Source: Pelagibacteraceae bacterium TMED124
GTDB taxonomy: Bacteria > Pseudomonadota > Alphaproteobacteria > Pelagibacterales > Pelagibacteraceae
Length of the DNA: 24,836 bases
Assembly (NCBI GenBank): GCA_002171275.2
Contig: NHFZ02000008.1
Location: forward strand, 1 to 24,836
Direction: 5' to 3'
The notes beneath the pieces were generated by a model. It saw only the letters and a list, made by a program, of their open reading frames with translations. It had not been told where the DNA came from and did not search any database. Position numbers and translations under genes: made by a program. Shown here in pieces: positions 1-9,344 of this stretch. Positions within the stretch are counted from its first letter, which is position 1, and every line of letters starts with the position of its first letter.

Positions 1-417
1 AAAAAAATTAACAAAGATATAAAAAAATTAATTAATAAAGACTGTATACTAGTTTTTAATAAGTCAGATTTAAGGAAAAAAACTCCAAAAAATGAATTTA
101 AAAAAAATGATCAAATTTTAATATCGGTAAAAAACAATAAAAATATTGATAGCCTCATAAAGACAATTAAAGGGAAACTAAGTAAAAAATTTATGAAAGC
201 AAACAATATTTTAGTTACTAGAGAAAGGCATCGAGCAAAACTTAATGCGGCATTAAAAGAAATAGAAAAATTTTTAAAGAAAGATCAAAAAAAAGAGATA
301 GAGACAGCTGCGGAAGACCTTAGACTTGCCACAAGACACCTTGGGAGTATAGTAGGTAAGGTTGACGTAGAAGAAATACTTGGATCTATATTCCAGGACT
401 TTTGTATTGGTAAATAA
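1..417 (+). CDS. mnmE: MnmE (TrmE) tRNA-modification GTPase, 3' part only
   Basis: This is the C-terminal 138 residues of MnmE; the 5' part lies outside the window. Reading frame 1 is open from base 1 to the TAA at 415-417. MnmE is a GTPase that works with MnmG to put the (carboxymethyl)aminomethyl group on wobble uridine 34 of certain tRNAs. The GTPase G4 motif NKSDL is visible at about residues 20-24 of the fragment, followed by the helical C-terminal domain (RERH, then DLRLATRHLG). The protein ends in the diagnostic FCIGK, whose cysteine is conserved in the family. The next gene is its partner mnmG, 47 bp downstream, as in many bacteria. The identification is firm. Confidence 0.95.
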   Translation, partial: KKINKDIKKLINKDCILVFNKSDLRKKTPKNEFKKNDQILISVKNNKNIDSLIKTIKGKLSKKFMKANNILVTRERHRAKLNAALKEIEKFLKKDQKKEIETAAEDLRLATRHLGSIVGKVDVEEILGSIFQDFCIGK

Positions 418-464
418 TCCATCTTTGAGCTTGTAATATCATATTTCATCGATACATTTGTCAT

Positions 465-2336
465 ATGAGTAATAAAATGACTTTTGATGTGGCTGTAATA
501 GGCGGTGGACACGCTGGATGTGAGGCAGCAGCGGCATCGGCCAGAATGGGTGTAAATACTGGTCTTTTTACACATAAAATAGAGACTATAGGTGAAATGT
601 CGTGCAATCCAGCCATCGGAGGACTAGGAAAGGGTCACTTGGTCCGAGAAATTGATGCATTGGACGGAGTTATGGGTATTGTAGCAGACAAATCAGGAAT
701 TCAGTTCAGATTATTGAATAGAAGCAGGGGACCAGCAGTCAGAGGACCACGAACTCAGTCAGACAGGAAGCTTTACAAGAAATATATGCAGGAGCTATTG
801 CTCAACTATGAAAATTTAGAGGTTATAGCTGATCCTGTTGTAAAATTCATCTTCGAAAAACACAAAATTAAAGGCTTCATTTGTCAAAGTGGAAAAGAGG
901 TATTGTGTAGTCAGTTAATTCTTACCACAGGAACTTTTTTAAATGGTTTAATACACATAGGTGAAAAACAGATACCAGCTGGAAGATATGATGAAAAACC
1001 TTCTACAGGGCTAAGTGAACAATTAGAAAAATTTAATATCAAAGTTGGAAGGCTCAAAACTGGTACACCCCCAAGGTTAGATGGAAGAACTATTAATTAT
1101 GAGGGTCTTGAAATGCAGCCAGCCGATAATGAACCATACTTTTTTTCATTTCTAACTACTAAAGTGATCAATAAACAAATTAGTTGTGGAATGACTTATA
1201 CTAACAACACTGTACATAAAATTATAAGTGATAATATTTCAAGAAGCGCAATGTACTCCGGTAACATCAAAGGGGTGGGGCCAAGATACTGTCCGTCTAT
1301 CGAGGACAAAATTGTTAAGTTTAAGGAAAAACAAAAGCACCAAATTTTCTTAGAGCCTGAAGGATTAGAAGATAATACAGTTTATCCTAATGGTATTTCG
1401 ACCTCCTTACCAGAGGATGTTCAGCTTAAAATATTAGCTAAAATTAAGGGTTTGGAAGAGGTTAAAATGGTAAGAGCAGGTTACGCTATAGAGTACGATT
1501 ACGTAGACCCAAGAGAACTAAAAGCGAGTCTTGAAGCCAAAAAAATAGGGTCTCTTTTCTTGGCCGGTCAAATTAATGGTACAACAGGATACGAGGAAGC
1601 AGCAGCTCAAGGTTTGATAGCTGGAATTAACGCCGCTCGAAAAGTCAAAAAAGAAAATGAATTTATTTTAGACAGAGCGAGTTCGTACATTGGGGTAATG
1701 ATTGATGACCTTATTACGAAGGGTGTTTCTGAACCTTACAGAATGTTTACGTCTAGGGCTGAATACAGATTGTCCCTAAGAGCAGATAATGCAGATCAAA
1801 GACTTACCCCGACTGGAATTAAAATTAATTTAGTCAAAGATGACAGAAAAAAAATATTTAATGACAAAAAAAATAAAATAAATAATCTAGAAACTTCTTT
1901 GTCTAAAAAATTCATAACACCAAACGTAGCTGCAAAGCATTCAATCAAGATTGCAATGGATGGAGTTAAAAGATCCGGACTAAATATTTTGGGCGTAAAA
2001 AATGTTAAATTAAGTAACATTAGAGAAATTTGGGCTGATATACCCCATTATGGACAAGATATTGATGAGCAGGTTGAAATCAATGCTCATTACTCCGGCT
2101 ATCTACCTAAACAAGAAAGCGATATTAAAACTTTTAAAAAAGACGAAGGTCTAATAATACCTGCTAGCATTGATTATGACTCTTTTAGCAGTTTATCCAA
2201 TGAAGTTAAGTCAAAATTGAAATTGATCAGGCCTAAGACTTTAGGACAGGCCCTTAGGATTGACGGAGTGACCCCCGCAGCAGCAATTATTTTGTTGGGA
2301 GCTATAAAAAGGGCAAAACAGAGAGTAACAGCCTAG
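465..2336 (+). CDS. mnmG: MnmG (GidA) tRNA uridine-34 modification FAD enzyme
   Basis: A 623-residue protein of the usual MnmG length. It is the FAD-dependent partner of MnmE in forming cmnm5U34 in tRNA. The N-terminal dinucleotide-binding motif GGGHAG is at residues 13-18. It is followed by the family signatures [21 protein letters not shown] and, later, [16 protein letters not shown], which are typical of GidA. The C-terminal helical domain that contacts MnmE and tRNA is present ([18 protein letters not shown]). The start chosen is ATG at 465; an in-frame ATG at 477 would give a protein beginning [11 protein letters not shown], so the first four residues are uncertain. rsmG begins 7 bp downstream, suggesting one transcript. 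Confidence 0.97.
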   Translation: MSNKMTFDVAVIGGGHAGCEAAAASARMGVNTGLFTHKIETIGEMSCNPAIGGLGKGHLVREIDALDGVMGIVADKSGIQFRLLNRSRGPAVRGPRTQSDRKLYKKYMQELLLNYENLEVIADPVVKFIFEKHKIKGFICQSGKEVLCSQLILTTGTFLNGLIHIGEKQIPAGRYDEKPSTGLSEQLEKFNIKVGRLKTGTPPRLDGRTINYEGLEMQPADNEPYFFSFLTTKVINKQISCGMTYTNNTVHKIISDNISRSAMYSGNIKGVGPRYCPSIEDKIVKFKEKQKHQIFLEPEGLEDNTVYPNGISTSLPEDVQLKILAKIKGLEEVKMVRAGYAIEYDYVDPRELKASLEAKKIGSLFLAGQINGTTGYEEAAAQGLIAGINAARKVKKENEFILDRASSYIGVMIDDLITKGVSEPYRMFTSRAEYRLSLRADNADQRLTPTGIKINLVKDDRKKIFNDKKNKINNLETSLSKKFITPNVAAKHSIKIAMDGVKRSGLNILGVKNVKLSNIREIWADIPHYGQDIDEQVEINAHYSGYLPKQESDIKTFKKDEGLIIPASIDYDSFSSLSNEVKSKLKLIRPKTLGQALRIDGVTPAAAIILLGAIKRAKQRVTA

Positions 2337-2343
2337 AATACGC

Positions 2344-2982
2344 ATGAATCTTAGTGAATCTAAGGTAAAATCAAAGTTAATTTTATCAAAAAATCTTAAT
2401 TTCAATGATAAAAAAATAAAGTTAATCGAGTTATTTGTTCAGGACCTTTTAAATTATAATCAAAAATATAATTTAATTTCAAAAACCTCTGAGAAAGATA
2501 TTTGGAACAGACATGTCCTGGATTCTGCTCAACTAATAAAGTATATTGATCATAAAAGTTTTAATAGCATAGCAGATTTAGGCACCGGAGGAGGTTTTCC
2601 TGGTATTATTTTGTCTATTTATTATAGTGATATTCTCACGTTTCACGTGAAACTTTATGAAAAATCCAAAGTTAAAGTTAACTTCATAAAAACTGTTATA
2701 GATAAACTAAGCATTAAAAATGTATATATATATGATAATGATTATCAATCGCATATATTAGATACTGATTATGTGGTGTGTAGGGCTTTTAAAAAATTAC
2801 CTGAAATATTAAGAATTTCACGTGAAACTCTGAAAAAACCCCATAAACTTATTGTTATGTTAGGAAAGAGTGCACAGGATGAATTAAATAAAGCTTCAAA
2901 GGGTATGATTTATAAGTATAAGCTAGTACCTAGCATCACTGAAAGTGATTCAAAAATACTTTTAGTAAATGCTACAAAATAA
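2344..2982 (+). CDS. rsmG: RsmG (GidB) 16S rRNA guanine-527 N7-methyltransferase
   Basis: A 212-residue Rossmann-fold methyltransferase. The family (RsmG/GidB) uses S-adenosylmethionine to methylate N7 of G527 in 16S rRNA. The SAM-binding loop ADLGTGGGFPG lies at residues 77-87, preceded by the characteristic WNRHVLDS segment at about 53-61; both are strong RsmG signatures. The gene sits between mnmG (7 bp gap) and parA (3 bp gap), the order seen near the origin in many bacteria. Unusually, the coding sequence carries two copies of a parS-like palindrome (2639-2654 and 2814-2829), so it appears to serve as a centromere platform as well as a gene. Confidence 0.96.
   Translation: MNLSESKVKSKLILSKNLNFNDKKIKLIELFVQDLLNYNQKYNLISKTSEKDIWNRHVLDSAQLIKYIDHKSFNSIADLGTGGGFPGIILSIYYSDILTFHVKLYEKSKVKVNFIKTVIDKLSIKNVYIYDNDYQSHILDTDYVVCRAFKKLPEILRISRETLKKPHKLIVMLGKSAQDELNKASKGMIYKYKLVPSITESDSKILLVNATK
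2639..2654. promoter_or_regulatory. parS: parS-like ParB-binding site 1, inside rsmG
   Basis: The site reads cGTTTCACGTGAAACt. It matches 14 of 16 positions of the widely conserved parS consensus TGTTTCACGTGAAACA, with the central 14 bases a perfect palindrome. It is centred at 2646/2647 within the rsmG coding sequence, about 340 bp upstream of parA. ParB loads on parS as a CTP-dependent clamp, so this is a plausible nucleation site for the adjacent parAB. ParB binding is inferred, not shown. Confidence 0.85.
2814..2829. promoter_or_regulatory. parS: parS-like ParB-binding site 2, inside rsmG
   Basis: The site reads aaTTTCACGTGAAACt and matches 13 of 16 positions of the parS consensus; the 12-base core TTTCACGTGAAA is perfect. 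It is centred at 2821/2822, exactly 175 bp from the first site and about 165 bp upstream of parA. A second near-identical palindrome this close in a sequence with so little G+C is hard to explain by chance. No further copies were seen in the window. Confidence 0.78.
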
Positions 2983-2985
2983 ATT

Positions 2986-3786
2986 GTGGCTAGATCTATA
3001 ATATCAGTAATAAATCAAAAAGGTGGAGTCGGAAAAACTACGACTGTAATAAATCTTGCAACAGCTTTAGCAAAAAAAGGAAAAAAAATTTTAGTAATTG
3101 ACCTAGATCCTCAAGGCAATGCTACGACCGGTCTAGGCAAGTCGAATAACGATGAAGATAAAAGTATATACAATGTCCTTATTGGAAAAACACAAGTTCA
3201 AAAAGCAATTCAAGAGAGCACCGTATCCGGCCTAGATATAATAGGCTCAAATGTAAATTTATCAGGATTGGAGGTAGAAACAGCAAATGATGCTAATAGG
3301 GCATTCCTATTAAAAGAAATATTAAGCAAAAGCAAAGATTCACATTTTAACAAATACGACAATATCTTTATCGACTGCCCACCCTCTCTGAGTTTGCTAA
3401 CAATAATGTCTTTAGTGTCAGCAGATGAGTTACTAATTCCACTTCAAACAGAATTTTTTGCATTAGAAGGAATCACTCAACTAATGAAAACAATTGATAG
3501 AATAAAAGTTAATCTAAACCCAACTCTTGGTATTAGAGGGGTACTATTAACAATGTTTGACAAAAGAAATAAACTCTCTTCTCAAGTAGATATCGAAGCC
3601 AGAAATCATTTTAAAGATAAGGTATATAAAACGGTTGTCCCAAGAAACGTCAGACTATCCGAGGCACCCTCCCACGGTATGCCTTGTTTAATTTATGATA
3701 AAAATTGTTCAGGAAGTAAGTCGTACATTAATTTAGCTGAAGAGTTTATAAACCAAAATAATCAAACTATGGGTAGCGCAGCATGA
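2986..3786 (+). CDS. parA: ParA (Soj) chromosome-partitioning ATPase
   Basis: A 266-residue deviant-Walker ATPase. The deviant Walker A motif KGGVGKTTT is at residues 12-20, followed by IDLDPQGNATTG and the Walker B-like FIDCPPSLSLLT. ParA forms ATP-dependent DNA-bound dimers that drive movement of ParB-parS complexes and hence origin segregation. The start is a GTG at 2986, 3 bp after the rsmG stop; no clear Shine-Dalgarno sequence is visible, so translation may depend on coupling to rsmG. The stop overlaps the parB start in an ATGA at 3783-3786. Family assignment is firm. Confidence 0.96.
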   Translation: MARSIISVINQKGGVGKTTTVINLATALAKKGKKILVIDLDPQGNATTGLGKSNNDEDKSIYNVLIGKTQVQKAIQESTVSGLDIIGSNVNLSGLEVETANDANRAFLLKEILSKSKDSHFNKYDNIFIDCPPSLSLLTIMSLVSADELLIPLQTEFFALEGITQLMKTIDRIKVNLNPTLGIRGVLLTMFDKRNKLSSQVDIEARNHFKDKVYKTVVPRNVRLSEAPSHGMPCLIYDKNCSGSKSYINLAEEFINQNNQTMGSAA

Positions 3787-4628
3787 ATGCAGCAAAAAAA
3801 GGTCTTGGCAGAGGTTTGTCCGCTTTGTTTGGGGATATAGAGAAGAAATCTGGATCAAATCAAAATCAAACAAATAAAGTTCCAATAGCTGACTTGCAAC
3901 GCAATAAATATCAACCAAGAACTATTTTTAATGAAGAAAAAATTATGGAACTATCATCATCAATTAAAGAAAATGGAGTTATACAACCAATAGCTGTAAG
4001 ACCAAATAATTACGAGCCTGGAAAATACGAAATTGTTGCAGGAGAGCGAAGATGGTTAGCAGCACAAAAAGCGGGACTTAATGAAGTACCAGTTATTATT
4101 TTGGAAATCGATGATCAAAAAAGTTTAGAAATAGCCATCGTAGAAAATGTCCAGAGGCAAGATTTAAATGTCATTGAAGAGGCTAAAGGGTACCAAAGAC
4201 TAATAAAAGAATTTGGTTATGATCATGAAAAAATTTCAAAATTTATGTCCAAAAGCCGAAGTCATATAAGCAATACTTTAAGATTACTTACCCTTCCACA
4301 AGACATATTATCAATGATTGAAGAAGGAGAGTTAACAGCCGGACAAGCTAGACCTCTTATTGGACTTCCAAATGCTAGTGATATTGCCGAAAATATTGTG
4401 AGAAAAAAAATAAGTGCTAGAGAAGTCGAGTCTTTAACCAAAATGAAAAAAGCACCAAAAAAATCTAAAATAGAAGATCCAAATATCACTTTTATAAAAA
4501 ATGAAATAGAAAGTAAACTGGGCTTAAATGTTGAAATATTAAATAAAAAAAATAACTCTGGTAAAATTACAATTAAATATAAATCGTTAGATCAATTCGA
4601 ATTAATCTCAAAGAAACTTACGAAGTAG
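3783..4628 (+). CDS. parB: ParB (Spo0J) centromere-binding CTPase clamp
   Basis: A 281-residue ParB. The N-terminal GLGRGLSALFGD segment (residues 7-18) is the typical ParA-contacting peptide. The ParB/Srx nucleotide-binding domain follows, with NKYQPR, then GERRWLAA and ENVQRQDLN. The helix-turn-helix (ISKFMSKSRSHISNTLRLL) and a short C-terminal dimerisation domain complete it. The CTP-binding box GERRxRA reads GERRWLA here, with Leu at the last Arg position; whether this matters for CTP use is unknown. Its start overlaps the parA stop, and the likely targets are the two parS-like sites in rsmG. The 3' end overlaps the convergent holA by 11 bp. Confidence 0.96.
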   Translation: MNAAKKGLGRGLSALFGDIEKKSGSNQNQTNKVPIADLQRNKYQPRTIFNEEKIMELSSSIKENGVIQPIAVRPNNYEPGKYEIVAGERRWLAAQKAGLNEVPVIILEIDDQKSLEIAIVENVQRQDLNVIEEAKGYQRLIKEFGYDHEKISKFMSKSRSHISNTLRLLTLPQDILSMIEEGELTAGQARPLIGLPNASDIAENIVRKKISAREVESLTKMKKAPKKSKIEDPNITFIKNEIESKLGLNVEILNKKNNSGKITIKYKSLDQFELISKKLTK

Positions 4629-5622
4629 AAATAGCCTTGTTATAAAGGTTTATTATTAGATTTTTAATTAAGGTATTATTATTTGAACTCACGTTTGTTT
4701 TAATTAAAACTTCTGTATTAAACAATATTTCTTTAGCCTCTAACAATTTTTTTGGACCCCATTTTTTAATTTGTTTTAAAAATATACTTTTATCTTTCCA
4801 GAAGATAGGTGGTCTTAAATTATCGATGGCTTTTTCGAAGTTTTTATCCTTAGCATACTGATTATTCAGGTCACTCAGTTTTTGAATTCTTCTACTTAAA
4901 TTATTTAAGTAAAAATAGGCTTCCTCATTTTGCATTATTACATTTCCTAAATTTTTGTTTAAATTTCCCCTTTCTCCACCTAAACAAGCATCTCTTACAC
5001 TATCGAAGTCTAAATTATGTATGTTATTCAATACTTCTGGAAGCTTTTCAAATTTTATTTTCTTGTCCAAAAAAAGCGCTTTAATTTTATCTATTTCATG
5101 AGATAAAGTTTTTCTGTCCATACCAGAGTTGCTGATGAGCAAATTTATAACTTCTTGATTTAAACCGACAAATCCCTCAAGTTTTTTTCTTAGGTATTCA
5201 CTAAGGTTTCTGTGAGTGTCGTGATAACATGCCACAATTCCTGTATTTTTTGCCTTTTCAAACATTCCACGAATAACAGATTTTTTCTCTAAGTTCTGCG
5301 CAAAAAGAATTATTTTATAATCTAGGTTAGGATTTTCTAAGATTTTCTCAATCTTTTTTTTAATCTTATCTGAAGCCTCGTTTATAAAAATTAATTTTTT
5401 TTTGCTAAATAAGGAAATATTATATAATTGTTCATTTAAAAGTTGCTCATTTTTTAATATTTCACTTTGATCAAAGCTAATCTGCTCATATTCTTTAAAA
5501 AATTTTTTTATTTCTATTTTAATTTCGTCTTTTAAACCAATGTTTTCTCCATATATCAGTGTCAAAGAATATTTATCAAGAGTAGATATATTCTTTTCAA
5601 TTATAAAACTTTTTAAAATCAT
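4618..5622 (-). CDS. holA: DNA polymerase III delta subunit HolA (clamp loader)
   Basis: A 334-residue protein, the usual length for the delta subunit, which opens the beta sliding clamp as part of the DNA polymerase III clamp-loader complex. Sequence conservation in this family is low. The call rests on N-terminal features (LTLIYGENIGLKDEIKIEIKKFF, IFINEASDKIKK), the middle segment LSEYLRKKLEGF and, above all, on gene order: leuS-lptE-holA is a widespread proteobacterial arrangement. Its ATG overlaps the lptE stop as ATGA (5619-5622), implying translational coupling. The 3' end overlaps parB on the opposite strand by 11 bp. Confidence 0.88.
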   Translation of the reverse strand: MILKSFIIEKNISTLDKYSLTLIYGENIGLKDEIKIEIKKFFKEYEQISFDQSEILKNEQLLNEQLYNISLFSKKKLIFINEASDKIKKKIEKILENPNLDYKIILFAQNLEKKSVIRGMFEKAKNTGIVACYHDTHRNLSEYLRKKLEGFVGLNQEVINLLISNSGMDRKTLSHEIDKIKALFLDKKIKFEKLPEVLNNIHNLDFDSVRDACLGGERGNLNKNLGNVIMQNEEAYFYLNNLSRRIQKLSDLNNQYAKDKNFEKAIDNLRPPIFWKDKSIFLKQIKKWGPKKLLEAKEILFNTEVLIKTNVSSNNNTLIKNLIINLYNKAISTS

Positions 5623-6098
5623 TTATTTTGATAAATAGAAGTTAAACTAATTAATATTTCATTTGCAATAGCTTCAATCATATTTTCTATAGCTTTTTTT
5701 TCACTATTTAGCGTATCAAGGTGCACGTCAGCTGCTAAATAATTTTGATCTTTAGAGTAAACCCCGGTAAAAACTATCTCATTTTTTTCATATTCTGTTG
5801 CAGTTATCTCAAAATTTATACTAACAGAGTATTCCAAAACTTTGCCAGTATCATTTTTGTTTGCTATTACGTTTTTTTTGCTTGATTTAATTGTAATAGT
5901 TAAATTATTTGCCTCTTTACTAGAGGTGATTAAGTTGTTTTTTAGAAGGCCACCAAGTCTTTTATTGCCCTCTAATTCAAATTTTTTTATACTGAATTTT
6001 TGATTTTTGGCATCAAACAGTGGTTGATACCCACAACTAGCCAAAAAGTTAAAAATTATTAAAAACAAAAAAACTTTATTAAATTTAAAATTTTTCAT
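5619..6098 (-). CDS. lptE: LptE-like LPS-assembly outer-membrane lipoprotein
   Basis: A 159-residue lipoprotein. The N-terminus has basic residues, a hydrophobic stretch (VFLFLIIF) and the lipobox LASC with Cys at about residue 22, followed by GYQPLF, a motif typical of LptE (RlpB). LptE plugs the LptD beta-barrel and helps insert lipopolysaccharide into the outer membrane. The family is poorly conserved, so the position between leuS and holA, with ATGA overlaps on both sides (6095-6098 and 5619-5622), is important support. Alphaproteobacterial members are short, as here. Confidence 0.85.
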   Translation of the reverse strand: MKNFKFNKVFLFLIIFNFLASCGYQPLFDAKNQKFSIKKFELEGNKRLGGLLKNNLITSSKEANNLTITIKSSKKNVIANKNDTGKVLEYSVSINFEITATEYEKNEIVFTGVYSKDQNYLAADVHLDTLNSEKKAIENMIEAIANEILISLTSIYQNK

Positions 6099-8606
6099 TT
6101 AGTTATAAAATTTATTATTTTATTTTTAACAAATATATTCTTCATAATCTTCTTATCTTTTAAATTTTTAGTAATATTCTCAATTTTTTTAGCAGCGTCT
6201 ACAACCTCTTTCTCTAAGCTATCTCTATTTGTAGAAATCAAACCTCTTTTTTTTCCATCGATTTGAACTACAATTGTTACTTTGTCATCAATTAAAAGCG
6301 CTTTTTCAAATTTTGGCCACTCTATTTTTGTGTAAAAATCTTTACCCTCAAGTTTAGATAAGCATTCCCAAGATAAATGAGGTGTAAAAGGCATCAATGC
6401 TTTCATAATGTTAATTTGTGCACTCAAAAAATGTTGATTACCAACGTTTTTAGCTAAGCTTTCCTCTAGAAAGCGAATGGCTTCGTAGACATTTGCTATA
6501 GCTACATTAAGACTAAATTTTTCAATCAAATTTGTAATTTTGAATAAATATTTATTAATATTTACTAGAAAAGTTTTTTCTTCTTCCTTTGAAGATGACA
6601 TATTTTTTCTTTCTAAAACCTTACAATTTAATGTCCAAACTCTTTGAATAAATTTATGAGCCGCGGCTACTCCTTCATTAGACCACTGAATATCCCTATC
6701 TGGTGGGCTGTCAGAAAGCATAAACCACCTAATTGCATCTGCCCCGTAAATTTTAATCATACTTTCTGGATCAACTACATTCTTTTTAGATTTTGACATT
6801 GCTTCAGGCGGTCCAACAACAACTTTTGACTTATCAATCTTAGACATTTGTTCTGGACTTAACCATTCACCCTTTTCGTTTTTATATGTTTCATGACAAA
6901 CCATACCTTGAGTGAAAAGTCCCTTAAAAGGTTCCTTAATCTTAATATCTGTATCGTTTAATTTAATAGCTCGCATAAAAAATCTTGAATACAGGAGATG
7001 TAGTATTGCGTGTTCAACACCTCCAATGTACTGGTCTACAGGCATCCAGTAACTAAAAGACTTTTTATCAAAAGGTCTGTCCTTTAATCTCGGCGAGCAA
7101 AATCTTATAAAGTACCATGAAGAATCAACGAAAGTATCTAGAGTATCCGTTTCTCTTATTGCAGTTTCTCCTGTTTTTTTATATTTAGTATTTTTCCAAG
7201 TTGGATGATTTTCAAGTGGATTTCCCTTTGAGTTTAAGTCTACATTGTCAGGTAATTTTATAGGAAGCTCACTTCTATCTACAGGAACAACTTTTCCATC
7301 TTTAAGATATATCATAGGTATGGGGCATCCCCAATACCTTTGTCTGGATATTCCCCAATCTTTAAGTCTAAAAGATATTTTTTTCTTTCCTATTTTTTTT
7401 CTTTCTATCTCTAGTACTATTTTTTCCTTTGCATCATCTATATTTAAATTATTTAAAAATTCTGAATTAATAATTTTTCCATCCCCAGTATATGCTTTTT
7501 TTAGTTTTTTATTTTTTTCAAACTCTTCAGATTGTACTACCTGTATTATTTCAAGATTATATTTAGTCGCAAAGTCAAAGTCTCTTTGATCATGAGCGGG
7601 GCAACCAAAAATCGCACCCGTCCCATAATCCATCAAAATAAAATTTGCAACATAAATTGGTATAGTTTTGTTTTTTATAAAAGGATGTTTTGCATTAAGT
7701 CCAGTTTTAAAACCAATCTTTTCCGCATTTGCAATCGCTTCTTCAGTAGTACCAACTTGAGATGATTTTTTTTTTAAATTCTATAAAATCTTTTTGTTTT
7801 TCAAATTCTTTGCAAATAGGATGGTCTACTGAAAGTGCCAAAAAAGTAGCACCAAATATGGTATCTGGACGAGTAGTAAAAATTTTTATTTTATTATTTT
7901 CTTCAATTTCAAAATCAATTTCACATCCAATTGATTTACCAATCCAATTTTTTTGCATTAATTTCACTTTTTCTGGCCATTCATCCAGCAATTTTAAATC
8001 TTCCAGTAATTCATTAGAAAATTTTGAAATATTAAAAAACCATTGTGATAATTTTTTTCTTTCTACAACTGCATCAGATCTCCATCCTTTTCCATCTATT
8101 ACTTGTTCATTTGCTAAAACTGTTTTATCAACCGGGTCCCAATTAACATAAGTTTCTTTTTTTAGAATTAACCCTTTTTCATAAAAATCAATAAAAAGTT
8201 CCTGTTGATGTTTATAATATTCCTCGTCACATGTAGAAATTTCTAAACCCCAATCAATTGATAAACCAAGCGATTGAAGTTGCTTCTTCATTGTTGCGAT
8301 ATTTTTTTTAGTCCAGTCTTTTGGATTTAAATTATTTTCTCTTGCTGCATTTTCAGCTGGCATACCAAACGAGTCCCAACCCATCGGATGCAAAACATTA
8401 AATCCATTCATTGATTTATATCTAGCAAGAACATCGCCAATTGTATAATTCCTTACATGTCCCATATGAATTTTACCGGATGGATAAGGAAACATTTCTA
8501 AGCAATAAAATTTTTTATTCTTTTTTGTATTCTTAAAAATAATTTTTTCTTTTAGCCAAAAATTTTGCCATTTTTTGTCAATTTCATTTACAATAAGTTT
8601 GTTCAT
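6095..8606 (-). pseudogene. leuS: Leucyl-tRNA synthetase, interrupted by a +1 frameshift in an A10 run
   Basis: Class Ia synthetase that charges tRNA-Leu and edits mischarged products. The N-terminal part (from ATG 8606) carries the HIGH-type motif HMGH at residues 47-50; it continues through the start of the editing domain and then hits a stop at 7743-7745. The second part carries [21 protein letters not shown], the tryptophan-rich catalytic regions and the KMSKS-type motif MSKSK. The break is at a run of ten A on the coding strand (T10 at 7766-7775). Removing one A joins the frames as [14 protein letters not shown] and gives 836 residues, close to the family's normal length, with every domain intact. 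I therefore read this as one gene with a sequencing or assembly indel, or one rescued by slippage, rather than a decayed pseudogene. Its 3' end overlaps lptE in an ATGA. Confidence 0.93.
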
Positions 8607-8624
8607 TAAATGACTTAGTTTTAT

Positions 8625-9173
8625 TTAATTCTTTTTCTTTTTTTCTTTATCTTGAATTTTTAATTGTGCAGCTTTTTTAATAATATCAGACCTAATAGTC
8701 TGCTCAAGTTTTGGTGAGGAGATTTTTTGAATAATACAATTTTCTCCTTTTTTACATGTTTTTTTGTGGACTATAATTTTTAAACTATCAGCCCTTATTT
8801 CATTAGACAAAAATCTAATTGTAAATTTAAGTGACTCATTTGCTGTATTAGCGTCAGTATACCAATCTGTTATGATCATTCCGCCCGAATAATCTACTGT
8901 AACTAAAGGCATAAAATCTATTACATCAAAACTGGCTCTCCAAAGAGGATTTGAAGTACTAAATTCATAAGTAGTTTTACTATTTCCTATATTTTTAAGA
9001 CTTATTCCTTTTCCTTCTTCAACATTTTTTCTAGCTCTTTCTATACCACCCTCCGGAGTACTTACCTTACCGCCAGGAAGTTTAGAGAATGGCCCCCCGC
9101 CGCAAGAAAATAAAAACAAAGAAGCCAAAGCTATTATTATTGATTTGAATAAAAAGTTTATAAGGTTACGCAT
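8625..9173 (-). CDS. DUF3576-family lipoprotein
   Basis: A 182-residue protein with a hydrophobic N-terminus (about residues 12-23) followed by FSCGGG, which is probably a lipobox with Cys at about residue 24; Phe at the -2 position is unusual. The central DFMPLVTVDYSGGMIITDWYT matches the conserved core of the DUF3576 family, known in alphaproteobacteria and often found just upstream of leuS, as here (18 bp gap). Function is unknown; the lipoprotein signal puts it in the envelope. The C-terminus is lysine-rich. It is the first gene of the probable leuS-lptE-holA transcript and diverges from the porin. Confidence 0.85.
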   Translation of the reverse strand: MRNLINFLFKSIIIALASLFLFSCGGGPFSKLPGGKVSTPEGGIERARKNVEEGKGISLKNIGNSKTTYEFSTSNPLWRASFDVIDFMPLVTVDYSGGMIITDWYTDANTANESLKFTIRFLSNEIRADSLKIIVHKKTCKKGENCIIQKISSPKLEQTIRSDIIKKAAQLKIQDKEKKKKN

Positions 9174-9313
9174 ATTTTTTATTATCGCATACTTTACAAA
9201 TTAGCAGCAAAAAAGCCTATTTTTTATGTGGTATTTATACAACATATTGATAAAAAATGAGTAAAATTTAGTAAAAACACTGTGATATTTAGCATTTTAA
9301 GCTATTTTTTAGC

Positions 9314-9329
9314 GTTTATTTAAATAAAC
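9314..9329. repeat. Perfect 16-bp palindrome upstream of the porin RBS
   Basis: GTTTATTTAAATAAAC reads identically on both strands. It lies 9 bp before the Shine-Dalgarno sequence of the porin gene. It could be an operator for a dimeric regulator or a weak 5'-leader hairpin. In such AT-rich DNA, palindromes of A and T arise easily, although the flanking G and C add some support. Confidence 0.45.
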
Positions 9330-9338
9330 AACAATAAA

Positions 9339-9344
9339 AAGGAG
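9339..9344 (+). promoter_or_regulatory. Strong Shine-Dalgarno of the porin gene
   Basis: AAGGAG sits 6 nt before the ATG at 9351, an ideal spacing. Most other starts in the window lack any recognisable Shine-Dalgarno sequence, so this one confirms the porin start and fits a highly translated mRNA. Confidence 0.85.

Noticed and set aside
285..575. 96-residue minus-strand ORF opposite mnmE/mnmG
   Set aside because: It is antisense to two well-identified genes and resembles no known family; a shadow frame.
7245..8151. Plus-strand ORFs opposite leuS (77-129 residues)
   Set aside because: They are rich in Phe, Ser and Leu, typical of antisense frames to lysine-rich AT-rich genes, with no domain or RBS.
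6095..8606. Two separate genes, as in a naturally split leucyl-tRNA synthetase
   Set aside because: The first frame stops within the editing domain just after an A10 run, there is no RBS or start at the second part's true beginning, and family similarity continues through the out-of-frame stretch; a single-base indel is simpler.
9240..9290. Sigma-70 promoter for the porin using TTGATA at 9247
   Set aside because: No acceptable -10 at 16-18 bp; kept only as a tentative note.
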